Shown piece after piece: positions 1 to 8,097 of a stretch of 64,000 nt of DNA. The stretch is from Candidatus Contendibacter sp. (GTDB taxonomy: Bacteria; Pseudomonadota; Gammaproteobacteria; Competibacterales; Competibacteraceae): assembly GCA_029624765.1 (NCBI GenBank), contig JARSSO010000027.1:1-64000 (forward strand), read 5' to 3'. The position numbers were made by a program, and so were the translations under genes. Position 1 is the stretch's first letter, and each line of letters starts with the position of its first letter. The notes beneath the pieces were generated by a model. That model saw only the letters and a program-made list of their open reading frames with translations. It searched no databases and was not told the origin of the DNA.

Positions 1-55
1 GCGATGGGAATAAGTAACGTATGAGAAACACCGCTTAAGTTGGCGCATATGGGGG

Positions 56-340
56 TTGGGGGTGAGGGCCGAGGCGCTGGGCGATGAAACCCTGAATGTG
101 TATCTCAATCCGCTGTGCTACTGGAAGAACATCCCGCGCCCGGTGTGGGAATTCACCCTCGGCGGCTATCAAGTCCTGAAAAAATGGCTGTCGTATCGGG
201 AATACGAATTGCTGAACCGGCCGCTATCGACCGACGAAGCGTTGGAATTCACCCGGATGGCCCGCCGCATCGTGGCGCTGGTGCTCTTGCGTCCAGCGCT
301 GGACGAAAATTACCGGGCTTGCGTGGATAAGGTGCATTGA
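56..340 (+). pseudogene. C-terminal remnant of a type ISP restriction-modification enzyme
   Basis: This is a 3' fragment of about 90 codons. Its protein resembles the extreme C-terminus of type ISP restriction-modification enzymes and related large adenine methyltransferases: a YWKNIPRPVWEFTLGGYQV block, then KKWLSYRE, then a helix with the pattern TRMARRIVAL. In those enzymes this segment closes the target-recognition region after a helicase and a methylase domain, neither of which is present here. In the same frame a TAA lies at 11-13, so upstream reading is closed inside the window. A G-rich stretch at 50-67 resembles one arm of the palindromic element seen in rlmD, suggesting the fragment was cut at a repeat. 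Recognition is from memory of the family. The TTG at 56 is only nominal. Confidence 0.6.
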
Positions 341-370
341 GTAGCCGTAAAACCCACCCGATGAGTTCTC

Positions 371-661
371 CTATTGCAAGGCGTCTGGAGCGGGAAAATC
401 GCCGTGAGCGGCCGTTGCCCCGTCTCCTTCCTTCCGCCGGCAATGCACCAGCCCGAGGGCGTTCTGGATGTGACGGGAGGCGGCGAGTCGTTGCTCCTCG
501 GGCTGGGCCGCCAGGGCGGCGGACGCCAGCACCGCCGCGACGCTGACCAGAAAGGAGGGCGGATCCAGATCGGCCTCGCGCGCATAAGCCAAAATGTGGG
601 CGCTGGCCTCCTTGGCGCAGGCGGCTACCAGATTGCTGAGGTGTTTTTCATCGGGGGTCAT
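371..661 (-). CDS. Small hypothetical protein (96 aa)
   Basis: I do not recognise a family. The protein is alpha-helical and alanine-rich, starts MTPDEKHLSNLVAACAKEA and contains a hydrophobic stretch near residues 36-52 that is too polar at its edges to be a confident membrane segment. The start is well supported: AGGAGTG lies 4 nt before the ATG at 661. It lies 52 nt downstream of the LanKC-like gene on the same strand, so the two probably share a transcript, and it converges with the type ISP fragment on the other strand. It could be a regulatory or immunity-like partner of its neighbour, but nothing in the sequence proves that. Confidence 0.55.
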   Translation of the reverse strand: MTPDEKHLSNLVAACAKEASAHILAYAREADLDPPSFLVSVAAVLASAALAAQPEEQRLAASRHIQNALGLVHCRRKEGDGATAAHGDFPAPDALQ

Positions 662-713
662 CGATCACTCCTGGTTATGCGAATTCCGTATAGATTTTAT
701 GTCGTGGTCGTAT

Positions 714-1211
714 TCAATCCTGGTCGCCTTCGTCGTACCAGCGGGTCCAGACCAATCCACTGCCGCCAACCGGGATTTCCGCCTCCCGATGGCCACTCTC
801 GCGGGTTGTGGGCGACGGCCCCGGCTGGATGCCGCCGAAATCCCGGAGTTGTTGAAGTTCGGGATTGATCGCGCTCAACACCCGTTGCGCATGGGAAGCG
901 TCCTGGGTGTAGACCGTGATGAACTTGCCCCGCTGTGACGTGGCGATCTGTCGCCGGTAACGATCCAGGTCCCGGACCACCTTGTGGGCAACCCGCAAAC
1001 GACGCAGGACGGGCAGCACCGCCCGAGCCACGATCTCGGCATCCTCAAGGCGGGCCGAAACATGAATCTTGTAGCCTTGGGAGGGCGCGGGATAACCAGG
1101 CAGCCATTTGGCGAACCATTCACCTCCCGCGCCGACCGGGTAATAGTCGAATTCGATGGGGCCAAAGGACGCATTGCTTTCAATCGCCGCTTGTTGTTTG
1201 TCCTTGGTCAT
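714..1211 (-). CDS. Stand-alone LanKC N-terminal lyase-like domain protein
   Basis: This 165-residue protein resembles the N-terminal lyase region of class III/IV lanthipeptide synthetases (LanKC/RamC). That region belongs to the phosphoserine/phosphothreonine lyase fold shared with OspF/SpvC. The visible signature is GYKIHVSA near residue 46, a helix ending in VLRRLRVAHK, then GKFITVY near residue 95, and a late GSGLVWTRW block that parallels the GSxVxYRY block of LanKC. No kinase or cyclase domain follows, so it cannot be a complete lanthionine synthetase. It is cytoplasmic by sequence (no signal peptide). A GAGG motif precedes the ATG at 1211. The role of such free-standing domains is not known to me; they may be effector- or toxin-like lyases. 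The family call rests on motif recall. Confidence 0.55.
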   Translation of the reverse strand: MTKDKQQAAIESNASFGPIEFDYYPVGAGGEWFAKWLPGYPAPSQGYKIHVSARLEDAEIVARAVLPVLRRLRVAHKVVRDLDRYRRQIATSQRGKFITVYTQDASHAQRVLSAINPELQQLRDFGGIQPGPSPTTRESGHREAEIPVGGSGLVWTRWYDEGDQD

Positions 1212-1424
1212 AAACTGCCTCGCTCTTTGAATGAAAACTCAAAATGAACCGGTCCAAAGTGAGTCGGAAAAGTTTGTCGTGGACCGATTTGACCCCATCA
1301 ATCCATTGATCGGAGGCTAATCGTTACATGAGATCACGATTCCATGGACTGGTATGAAAAATGTTTCTTTTAACTTGCAAAGTTCGCGCAAACTCAAAAC
1401 TCCCCTTTCCCGGAGACACGCGAT

Positions 1425-2129
1425 ATGTCAGCGACAGAGAAAACCTTCAATACCATTGGTTCGGTACCCACCCATTACGCACGTCAACCGGTGGCCGCCT
1501 ATGGCACCATCGGCCGGCAACACAATTTCCGTTGCACCAACGCTTTTTATCTCAAGCTCGAAGCCTGTTTCAGCGAATTATGGCGAGTCTATCCCCACGG
1601 TCAAGCGCAAGCCATCGTATCCGCCGGGGCGTATGTCAACAAACCCGGCTATCACGGCATGGGTCGCGCCTTCGATCTCGATGCGATCTTCTGGCCTGGA
1701 AAATCCTTCATCACGAATCGATTCGAAGAATATCCCAGCTTCTACCTGGGCGTGGAAGCGGTGCTGCGCAAGCACTTCGGGACCGTGCTGGACTACAACT
1801 ACAACCGCGCGCATCGCGACCATTTTCATATCGACGACGGCGGCAGCGTCGGCTTTCACACCACGCGAAGCCACACCCTGTTCATGCAGGGCGTTTGCTA
1901 CTACATGCTGGAGATGCGGTTTGACGGCAATGTCGATGGCGACTACGGATCAGCCACGCGCACCGCGCTGGAGGAAGCATGCGCGGAACTGGGCGTTCCG
2001 ACGCCGTTGTCGGCGCTGACCAACTGGAACCAGTTTCTGGACGCGGTGGCCCGCCTCGGCTTGCGAGGGGAGCGGAGAACCTCGGGAAGCTCGCGGCCCG
2101 CCGATTACGACTGCGTGAGGCATCGATAA
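1425..2129 (+). CDS. Extensin-like / M15-type peptidoglycan peptidase-like protein
   Basis: The 234-residue protein carries the metal-site pattern of the extensin-like C / D-Ala-D-Ala carboxypeptidase (M15-like) fold. The residues are His77 with Asp84 and Asp86 in YHGMGRAFDLDA, and a late AHRDHFHID block (His133, His135). Family members cut peptide cross-links of peptidoglycan. There is no signal peptide, so export would need a dedicated route such as a type VI secretion system, or lysis. A GGAGA motif lies upstream of the ATG at 1425. The next gene begins 4 nt after the stop and encodes a protein with a signal peptide, an arrangement often seen for cell-wall effectors and periplasmic immunity proteins. 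The enzymatic family is fairly secure; the effector role is inference. Confidence 0.65.
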   Translation: MSATEKTFNTIGSVPTHYARQPVAAYGTIGRQHNFRCTNAFYLKLEACFSELWRVYPHGQAQAIVSAGAYVNKPGYHGMGRAFDLDAIFWPGKSFITNRFEEYPSFYLGVEAVLRKHFGTVLDYNYNRAHRDHFHIDDGGSVGFHTTRSHTLFMQGVCYYMLEMRFDGNVDGDYGSATRTALEEACAELGVPTPLSALTNWNQFLDAVARLGLRGERRTSGSSRPADYDCVRHR

Positions 2130-2133
2130 GGCG

Positions 2134-2946
2134 ATGAGGTACCGATACTTACTCGTGCTGTCATGGCTGGCTGGATTTGGGACGGCAAGCTACGCCGGCC
2201 CCGGCAAGCCCGCCGTGGTCGCGCCCATCGTCGACGCAACCTCAGGCCAGCTATACGGCGCCGCGTCGGGGGCCAACTGGCTACCGGCCCCAGACGCGGC
2301 GGCCTTCGTGAAAAAGGGTCTAGTGTTCCGCGTCTATGCCAGCGATGGGAATTTCTTGAAAAAAGTCACGCTTTCCAAAGCCCGGACCAGCGAGGTTTGC
2401 GCAAATCCCACCTATCGTCCAGACCATAAGGCATCACTACCTCTCCGCGCCGCCACCCTGGTCGGCGCTCCCTGGGACGCGGCACCGCGTCGGCCCAGCG
2501 TGCTCGACCGGAACAGTCCGGTCTACCGCGAGGCGGTTTCGGCCTGGCTGCGGGAGCAGGGAATCAACGATCCGAAACCCACACTTTCGCAGTTGTGGCG
2601 CATCGATCTGGAAGGCGATAGCCGCGACGAAGTGCTGGTCGCCGCGTCGCGCCATCGCGGCAGCGCGACATCCACTGTGGCCGGGGATTATTCCGTGCTG
2701 CTGCTGCGCAAGCTGGTGGGCGACAAGGTGGCCACCCTGCCCATCGCGTCCAGCCTCTACCCCGAAGCCTGTATCGCCGAATGCGCCCTGGCGGTTCACG
2801 AAGTATTCGGCGCGCTTGACCTGAATGGCGATGGGCGCCTGGAAATCATCACCAAGTCATCCGCTTATGAGTCAATCACTCAAGCGGTCCATTCCGTCGA
2901 CGGCGCTCATGCAGTGAAGCGGCTCGAATGGACTTGTGGTTCCTAA
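2134..2946 (+). CDS. Secreted hypothetical protein, possible partner of the M15-like enzyme
   Basis: This 270-residue protein has an N-terminal signal peptide (MRYRYLLVLSWLAGFGTASYAG, cleavage expected after the Ala near residue 21), so it should reach the periplasm or outside. The C-terminal half contains IDLEGDSRDEVLVAASR and LDLNGDGRLEIIT, two short repeats of the FG-GAP/VCBS type in which acidic residues can bind calcium. Two cysteines near residues 214 and 218 could form a disulfide. It starts 4 nt after the peptidase stop, so the two genes are almost certainly cotranscribed. I recognise no named family. A periplasmic inhibitor or immunity function is a guess from context. Confidence 0.6.
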   Translation: MRYRYLLVLSWLAGFGTASYAGPGKPAVVAPIVDATSGQLYGAASGANWLPAPDAAAFVKKGLVFRVYASDGNFLKKVTLSKARTSEVCANPTYRPDHKASLPLRAATLVGAPWDAAPRRPSVLDRNSPVYREAVSAWLREQGINDPKPTLSQLWRIDLEGDSRDEVLVAASRHRGSATSTVAGDYSVLLLRKLVGDKVATLPIASSLYPEACIAECALAVHEVFGALDLNGDGRLEIITKSSAYESITQAVHSVDGAHAVKRLEWTCGS

Positions 2947-2953
2947 AAAATTC

Positions 2954-4033
2954 TCAATCGTTCCGGCCCGCCTCCGCGCCAGCGCCATGCCCTCGCCGGA
3001 ACATCACCCGATGGTCGATGTCCAGCCGGATACCGATCCGTTGCTCCAGAGCATGGTTGTGATGACTGGAGGCCAGGCACAGCAGCCGCGCGCCGCTGGC
3101 CAGCCGCAGGGTATAGAGAAACTCCGCGCCCCGGAACGCCCGTTCCGCCACCTCCGCGTTCAACGGGCTGGCGTCGTCGTGAATCACGTCGTCCGGCCGC
3201 ACCAGTACCTCCACCGCATCGCCCGGCGCGTAACCGTCCGGCAACGCGCCGTCGATAATGCCCAGCTCCGTCAACACCCGGCCGTCCTCTCCGATGCGGC
3301 CGGGCAGCAATACGCCCTGGCCGATAAAATCGGCGACGAAGCGGTCGACCGGGCGATGATAGAGGTTGTAGGCGCTATCCCACTGCAACAGCCGGCCCTC
3401 GCGCAACACGCCGATTTCGTCGGCGAAGGCGAACGCCTCGAACTGATCGTGGCTGACCAGCAAACCGCCGATACCCTCCCGCAACAGGATGGCGCGGATC
3501 TCGCGCGCCAGCCCCTCGCGCAGGGCCACGTCCAGGCTGGAAAACGGCTCGTCCAGCAGCAGCAGTCCCGGCCGCGGCGCCAGCGCCCGGGCCAGCGCCA
3601 CCCGTTGTTGCTGACCGCCGGAAATCTGGTGCGGATAACGCCTGGCGTACTCGTCCAGCCCGACCAGCCGCAGCAATTCATGGACCCGCGCCCGCCGTTC
3701 CGCCGCTTTCCAGCCGCGCAGGCCAAACGCGACATTGTCGGCCACGGTCAGATGCGGAAACAGCGCCAGGTCCTGAAACATCATGCCGATCCGCCGCTGC
3801 TCCGGCGGCAGGGTCCAGCCCGGCCGGCTGAGCTCGCCGCCCCGCAGCCGGATGGAACCCCGTTGCAGCGGCTCGAAGCCGGCGATGGCGCGCAGCAACG
3901 TGGTCTTGCCGCAGCCGCTGGGACCGAGCAAACAACCGATGCCGGCGCGGTCCATCCGCAGGGATACCCCCTCGATCACCCGCCGGGGCGGATAGGCGAT
4001 AGCGAGGTCGGTCAAGTCAAGGAACGGCGTCAT
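2954..4033 (-). CDS. fbpC: Iron(III) ABC transporter ATP-binding protein
   Basis: This is the ATPase of a ferric-iron ABC importer. Visible motifs are Walker A GPSGCGKTT (residues 37-45), Q-loop MMFQDLALFPHLT, signature SGGQQQRVALARAL (138-151), Walker B LLLLDEPFSSLD (157-168) and the switch His195 in VSHDQ. The C-terminal hundred residues form the TOBE-like regulatory domain typical of FbpC/AfuC. It is the last gene of the fbpABC operon; its start overlaps the end of the permease gene by 17 nt. The gene order (binding protein, fused permease, ATPase) and the Fur box before fbpA support iron rather than sulfate or polyamine as substrate. Converging plus-strand gene ends 7 nt away. Confidence 0.9.
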   Translation of the reverse strand: MTPFLDLTDLAIAYPPRRVIEGVSLRMDRAGIGCLLGPSGCGKTTLLRAIAGFEPLQRGSIRLRGGELSRPGWTLPPEQRRIGMMFQDLALFPHLTVADNVAFGLRGWKAAERRARVHELLRLVGLDEYARRYPHQISGGQQQRVALARALAPRPGLLLLDEPFSSLDVALREGLAREIRAILLREGIGGLLVSHDQFEAFAFADEIGVLREGRLLQWDSAYNLYHRPVDRFVADFIGQGVLLPGRIGEDGRVLTELGIIDGALPDGYAPGDAVEVLVRPDDVIHDDASPLNAEVAERAFRGAEFLYTLRLASGARLLCLASSHHNHALEQRIGIRLDIDHRVMFRRGHGAGAEAGRND

Positions 4034-5714
4034 AGCCGGGTCTCGAACGGCCCATGGCGCGGCTGAGCAGAATGACCGGCCCGATGCCGGCCAACACGAT
4101 GGCCAGCGCGAAAGGGGCCGAATCCGCCAGCCGCTCGTCCGAGGCCAGTTCGTAGGCGCGCACCGCCAGGGTATTGAAATTGAACGGACGCAGAATCAGG
4201 GTCGCCGGCAGTTCCTTGAGCACGTCCACGAACACCAGCAGCACGGCGGTCAACAAGCTGCCGCGCAGCATCGGGACATGGACCCGCCATAATACCGCTC
4301 GCGGCCCCGACCCCAGCGAACGGGCGGCATCGTCCATGCTCGGCCGGATGCGGGCCAGCCCGGCCTCGATGCTGTGCAGCGCCACCGGCAGGAACCGCGC
4401 GCAGTAGGCGAACAGCAGGGCGGCCAGCGTACCGCTCAGCAGCAAGCCGGTGGAAACGCCGAACCAGTGTCGCGCCCAGCCGTCCAGGCCGCGATCCAGC
4501 GCGGCGAACGGCAGCATCACGCCGATGGCGATCACCGTTCCGGGCACGGCGTACCCAAGTCCCGCGTACCGCACCGCCAGCCGCGTCAATGGCCAGGGCC
4601 GTAAGCGGCGGCCATACCCCAGCAGCAGCGCCAGCGCCAGGATCAACAGGGCCGCGCCCAGCGCCAAGGACAGACTGCTGGTCAGCAGCCGCAGGAATCG
4701 CCCGTCCAACATGTGCGGCGCGGTCCGCGCCGCCCAGATCGTCAACTGCCCGGCTGGAATCAGAAAACCGAACAGTAACGGAAGAAGACAGACCACGGTC
4801 GCCAGCCATCGCCTTTTACCACGGAGCGCGATCCGCGTGGGACGCTGCCGCCGGTTGCCGGTGTGGTGGAAGCGCGCCCGACGGCGCGACAGTCGTTCGA
4901 ACGCCAGCAGCGTGAACACGAACAGCAGCAACAGGGCGGCCAACTGAGCGGCGGCGGCGCTGTCGCCCATGCCGTGCCAGACCCGGAAGATGCCGGTGGT
5001 GAAGGTGCCGACGCCGAAATACTGCACCGTGCCGTAATCCGCCAGCGCCTCCATCTGCACCAGCGACACCCCGGCGATCAGGGCCGGCCGGGCCATTGGC
5101 AGGGAGACCGCGAAGAAACGCCGCCACGGCCCCGCGCCCAAGGTGCGGCTCACCTCCAGCACGGCGACCGACTGATCGAGAAACGCCGCCCGCGCCAGCA
5201 GATAGACGTAGGGGTAAAGCACCAGCGCCAGCATCGCCACCGCCCCCGGCAGCGAGCGAACCTCGGGAAACCAATAGTCCCGGCGGGTCCAGTGGAACCA
5301 GTCGCGCAGGGCGGTTTGCAACGGACCGGCGAAATCCAGCAGGCCGGTATAGGTATAGGCGACGATGTAGGCGGGAATCGCCATCGGCAGCAACAGCGCC
5401 CACTCGAACCACCGCCGGCCGGGAAACTCGTGGATGCTGGTCAGCCAGGCGGCGGGCACGCCGATCAGCAGCGCGCCGACGCCGACCCCGAGCATCAGCA
5501 GCACCGAATCCCGGACGTAATCCGCCAGCACGGTCGCGGCCAGATGCCGCCAGACCGGACCCGCCGGTTGCAGGGCGGTGGCGAACACGGTCAACACCGG
5601 CAAGGCCAGCGCCAGGGCGACGCCGACTACCAGCCAGGTCCAGCGGTCGGCGCGCGCCCAAACTCCCCTTTTCCAGCGAGAGAGGAGCTGGAAGCGAGTG
5701 ATGTCTACTTCCAC
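4017..5714 (-). CDS. fbpB: Iron(III) ABC transporter permease (fused)
   Basis: A 565-residue inner-membrane protein with two homologous halves of about six membrane helices each, the usual fused layout of FbpB. Each half carries an EAA-loop: SRTLGAGPWRRFFAVSLPMARPAL in the first and ARSLGSGPRAVLWRVHVPMLRGSL in the second. These loops contact the ATPase FbpC. It transports ferric iron delivered by FbpA across the inner membrane. The start at 5714 lies inside the 3' end of fbpA (10-nt overlap), and its own end overlaps fbpC, so the three genes are translationally coupled. The length and two-half architecture match the family. No unusual features are visible. Confidence 0.9.
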   Translation of the reverse strand: MEVDITRFQLLSRWKRGVWARADRWTWLVVGVALALALPVLTVFATALQPAGPVWRHLAATVLADYVRDSVLLMLGVGVGALLIGVPAAWLTSIHEFPGRRWFEWALLLPMAIPAYIVAYTYTGLLDFAGPLQTALRDWFHWTRRDYWFPEVRSLPGAVAMLALVLYPYVYLLARAAFLDQSVAVLEVSRTLGAGPWRRFFAVSLPMARPALIAGVSLVQMEALADYGTVQYFGVGTFTTGIFRVWHGMGDSAAAAQLAALLLLFVFTLLAFERLSRRRARFHHTGNRRQRPTRIALRGKRRWLATVVCLLPLLFGFLIPAGQLTIWAARTAPHMLDGRFLRLLTSSLSLALGAALLILALALLLGYGRRLRPWPLTRLAVRYAGLGYAVPGTVIAIGVMLPFAALDRGLDGWARHWFGVSTGLLLSGTLAALLFAYCARFLPVALHSIEAGLARIRPSMDDAARSLGSGPRAVLWRVHVPMLRGSLLTAVLLVFVDVLKELPATLILRPFNFNTLAVRAYELASDERLADSAPFALAIVLAGIGPVILLSRAMGRSRPGYDAVP

Positions 5715-6739
5715 CCCGCCCGATCCATCACCTGGACGGCGGCGGCGTTCAGTTCGCCCAGCTTGGCGACGTTGAGGGTATCGGCCTTGAACTCGCCCCA
5801 GGCCTTGAGCGTGGCGCTGGGCGGAATGGCGGGATTGACCGGATATTCGTTGTTCGTTTCGGCATACCAGCGCTGCGCCGAATCGCTGGCCAGGAATTCC
5901 AGCAGCTTGACGGCCTCATCGCGATGGCGGGCATGGGCGGTCACTCCGGCGCCGCTGACGTTGACGTGAACTCCGGTGGTCTTGGCGTCGGGCCAGAACA
6001 CCGCCACCTTCGCGGCGGTCTGTTTCTCCGCCTCGTCGCTGGAATTGACCATGCCGCCCAGATAATAGGTGTTGGCCAGGGTCAGATCGCATTCGCCGGC
6101 GGCGACGGCCTTGATCTGGTCGCGGTCGCCGCCCTTGGGCGGCCGGGCGAAATTGGCCACCAAACCCTTGGCCCACGCTTCGGTCTTCGCCTCGCCGTGA
6201 TGGGCGATCATCCCGGCCACCAGCGACTGGTTGTAAACGCTGTCGGAAGAGCGCACGCAAACCTTGCCCTTCCATTTCGGGTCGGCCAGCGCCTCGTAGG
6301 TGGACAGGTCGGCCGGTTTGACCCGGTCCCTGGCGTAGATCACTGGCCGGGCGCGCACCGACAGGCCGTACCAGTAGCCCGCGAGATCGCGGTAGCTGAC
6401 CGGCACCTTGGCCGTCAGCGCCGGGGATTTGACCGCTTGCAGCACGCCGGCCCTTTGGGCGGCGGCCAAACGACCGGCGTCCGAGGTCAGCAACACATCG
6501 GCGGGGGTATTGGCGCCCTCGCTTTGCAGGCGCTGCAACAAGGCTTCCTCCTTGCCGGTCACCAGATTGACGGCGATGCCGGTTTGCTTGGAGAAATCGT
6601 CCAGCAACGGCTTGATCAGGTCTTCCTTGCGCGCCGAGTAGATATTGACCTCGCCGCCGGCGAGCGCCGGCGTGGACAGCAGGGTGGGCAGCAGGCAGCA
6701 GGCGGATAGCAGGATACGGGGGATCAATCGGTTGCGCAT
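5705..6739 (-). CDS. fbpA: Periplasmic iron(III)-binding protein
   Basis: This is the solute-binding protein of the ferric-iron importer. The mature protein starts near GGEVNIYSARKEDLIKPLL, the classic FbpA/FutA opening, and contains the paired tyrosines expected for iron coordination (TYYLGG with neighbouring tyrosines). I chose the ATG at 6739 because it gives a compact signal peptide (MRNRLIPRILLSACCLLP...ALA). An in-frame ATG at 6769 would add ten residues and is possible. A Fur box sits about 60-80 nt upstream at 6800-6818, so the operon should be induced under iron limitation. It is the first gene of fbpABC. Family and role are secure; the exact start is not. Confidence 0.9.
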   Translation of the reverse strand: MRNRLIPRILLSACCLLPTLLSTPALAGGEVNIYSARKEDLIKPLLDDFSKQTGIAVNLVTGKEEALLQRLQSEGANTPADVLLTSDAGRLAAAQRAGVLQAVKSPALTAKVPVSYRDLAGYWYGLSVRARPVIYARDRVKPADLSTYEALADPKWKGKVCVRSSDSVYNQSLVAGMIAHHGEAKTEAWAKGLVANFARPPKGGDRDQIKAVAAGECDLTLANTYYLGGMVNSSDEAEKQTAAKVAVFWPDAKTTGVHVNVSGAGVTAHARHRDEAVKLLEFLASDSAQRWYAETNNEYPVNPAIPPSATLKAWGEFKADTLNVAKLGELNAAAVQVMDRAGWK

Positions 6740-6799
6740 GTAAGGATTCCGGGGTTGGGATATGTTCATTGGAGCGCCGGCAATCAGCGATCTCCTAAA

Positions 6800-6818
6800 T
6801 GATAATCGTTATCAAATA
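6800..6818 (-). promoter_or_regulatory. Fur box upstream of fbpABC
   Basis: The sequence tgataatcgttatcaaata contains the dyad GATAA-TCG-TTATC, which matches the core of the Fur (ferric uptake regulator) binding site. It lies in the AT-rich leader just before fbpA and is the only such site I saw in the window. Its position predicts repression of fbpABC when iron is plentiful. Confidence 0.8.
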
Positions 6819-6899
6819 TATTGTAAACCAATGTCATAAAAGAGATTTGGTTGATAAAATATCCGTTATACCTGATCCTCCAAGCGCCGCCAGCCAAAA

Positions 6900-7598
6900 T
6901 CAAGCCAAGGCTGTCCCTTGCGTCGCAAGCCGATTCCACGTAAGCGCCCGCCGTCGCCAATGCTCGCTTATCGCCTGCGTGAAACCGGGCGCCACCAGTT
7001 TAGCGCGATTGCCGAGCCAATCTCCTTGGTCGCGCCGGACGACCACCCCCTCGATCAAACCGTCACCGAACCGGCTGCGGCGAGTGGTCACCAGTTCGCG
7101 CAAAGCGGTCAGCGACGTGCGCCCTTCGCTCAGCGCGGGCGCGACGGCCAAGCCGAGACGCGCGCAAAACTCGTCGCGTCTCGCGGCGCTCCAAAATCGC
7201 CCGGATTCGCGGCCGTAAACGTCGAACGCCACGAACCAGTCCGGCAGTTGTTCGTACTCGACCGAATGCCGTGCCGCGCACCACTCGCCGAACAGGACCA
7301 GATTTTGCCCCAAGGCTGACGCCAACTCGATCTCGCGGGCGGCCAGCCACGCCGCGAGGCGGGTGAACTGGCCCCGACAGGGCGCTTCGAGATATTGCCC
7401 GCGATTTTGGGCGCGCAGCCTGCCGTCCGGCCCGACCGAGAGGCCAAGATTCGCTCCGTCGATCTTCTCTTCCACGCGGACCGGAGCGGATAACAGGGCG
7501 TCAGCTTCCTCCTTGGACAGCACCTTGTCGTCGCGCGGCTCGCCCTTGCCCAGCCAAGCCAGGTGGGGCGTGTGGGGAAAACGATGGAAATCGCTCAT
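6900..7598 (-). CDS. RNA ligase family protein
   Basis: A 232-residue nucleotidyltransferase of the RNA ligase family (Rnl/PF09414 type). The ordered motifs are visible: motif I KIDGANLG with the adenylated Lys near residue 44, motif III LFGEWC, motif IV EGVVVR and motif V RAKLV. Such enzymes seal RNA ends using ATP through a lysine-AMP intermediate. The ATG at 7598 overlaps the stop of the PIN gene as ATGA, so it is translationally coupled to it. It is the third gene of an ATPase-PIN-ligase operon. Length suggests only the catalytic core without extra domains. Pairing of a nuclease fold and a ligase suggests RNA damage and repair or tRNA processing, which is inference. Confidence 0.8.
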   Translation of the reverse strand: MSDFHRFPHTPHLAWLGKGEPRDDKVLSKEEADALLSAPVRVEEKIDGANLGLSVGPDGRLRAQNRGQYLEAPCRGQFTRLAAWLAAREIELASALGQNLVLFGEWCAARHSVEYEQLPDWFVAFDVYGRESGRFWSAARRDEFCARLGLAVAPALSEGRTSLTALRELVTTRRSRFGDGLIEGVVVRRDQGDWLGNRAKLVAPGFTQAISEHWRRRALTWNRLATQGTALA

Positions 7599-8095
7599 GT
7601 CATGCCCTTGCGCTCGCGAAACCGTTGCAGGTCGTCCTCGCACAAAAACCGGACCGCGATACCGTGCCGCTTGAGCGCACTCACCCAACCCAGCCACTTC
7701 GAGTCCGCTGCCTGCAAGATTTCCGTGGGCTCCGGGCAGGCTGCGGCGACCGCGATGAATTTCCGATCCGCCGGATCGAACTGCGCCAGTTCGGGGTCTT
7801 CCGGGAAGCTGCGGAACCCTCGTTCGGGATGCTCCCGCAAGGCGATGAACAAGCAGCGATTCCTGTTGCGTAACAGCCATTTGAGAAACACTTGGCCCGC
7901 ACCCTTGCTCCGGTTTGGATTGGTCTTGTGCTGGTACTCTCCCAGGATGCGGTAGGCATCGTCGAGCACCACCCGGCCTTCCCGCATGATCTTTTCCAGG
8001 CACTGCACGCAAGCCGTGACGCAAGCTGGCGATACGTCCTCATGCCGACGGCTGGCGACGAGGAGCACGTTGGTGTCGATCACCCAGGCTCGCAC
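7595..8095 (-). CDS. PIN-domain-like putative ribonuclease
   Basis: A 166-residue protein that starts MRAWVIDTNVLLVASRRHED. The VIDTNVLL strand with its Asp is the first acidic position of PIN-domain nucleases, and DPADRKFIAVAAAC near residue 110 supplies the later acidic cluster. PIN proteins cut RNA with a metal ion. Unlike VapC toxins no small antitoxin gene precedes it. Instead the gene begins 2 nt after the DUF3696-type ATPase and ends in an ATGA overlap with the RNA ligase gene. This fixed packing points to a joint function. The central part is longer than in VapC, so it belongs to another PIN subgroup. The fold call is good; activity is inferred. Confidence 0.7.
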   Translation of the reverse strand: MRAWVIDTNVLLVASRRHEDVSPACVTACVQCLEKIMREGRVVLDDAYRILGEYQHKTNPNRSKGAGQVFLKWLLRNRNRCLFIALREHPERGFRSFPEDPELAQFDPADRKFIAVAAACPEPTEILQAADSKWLGWVSALKRHGIAVRFLCEDDLQRFRERKGMT

Positions 8096-8097
8096 GT

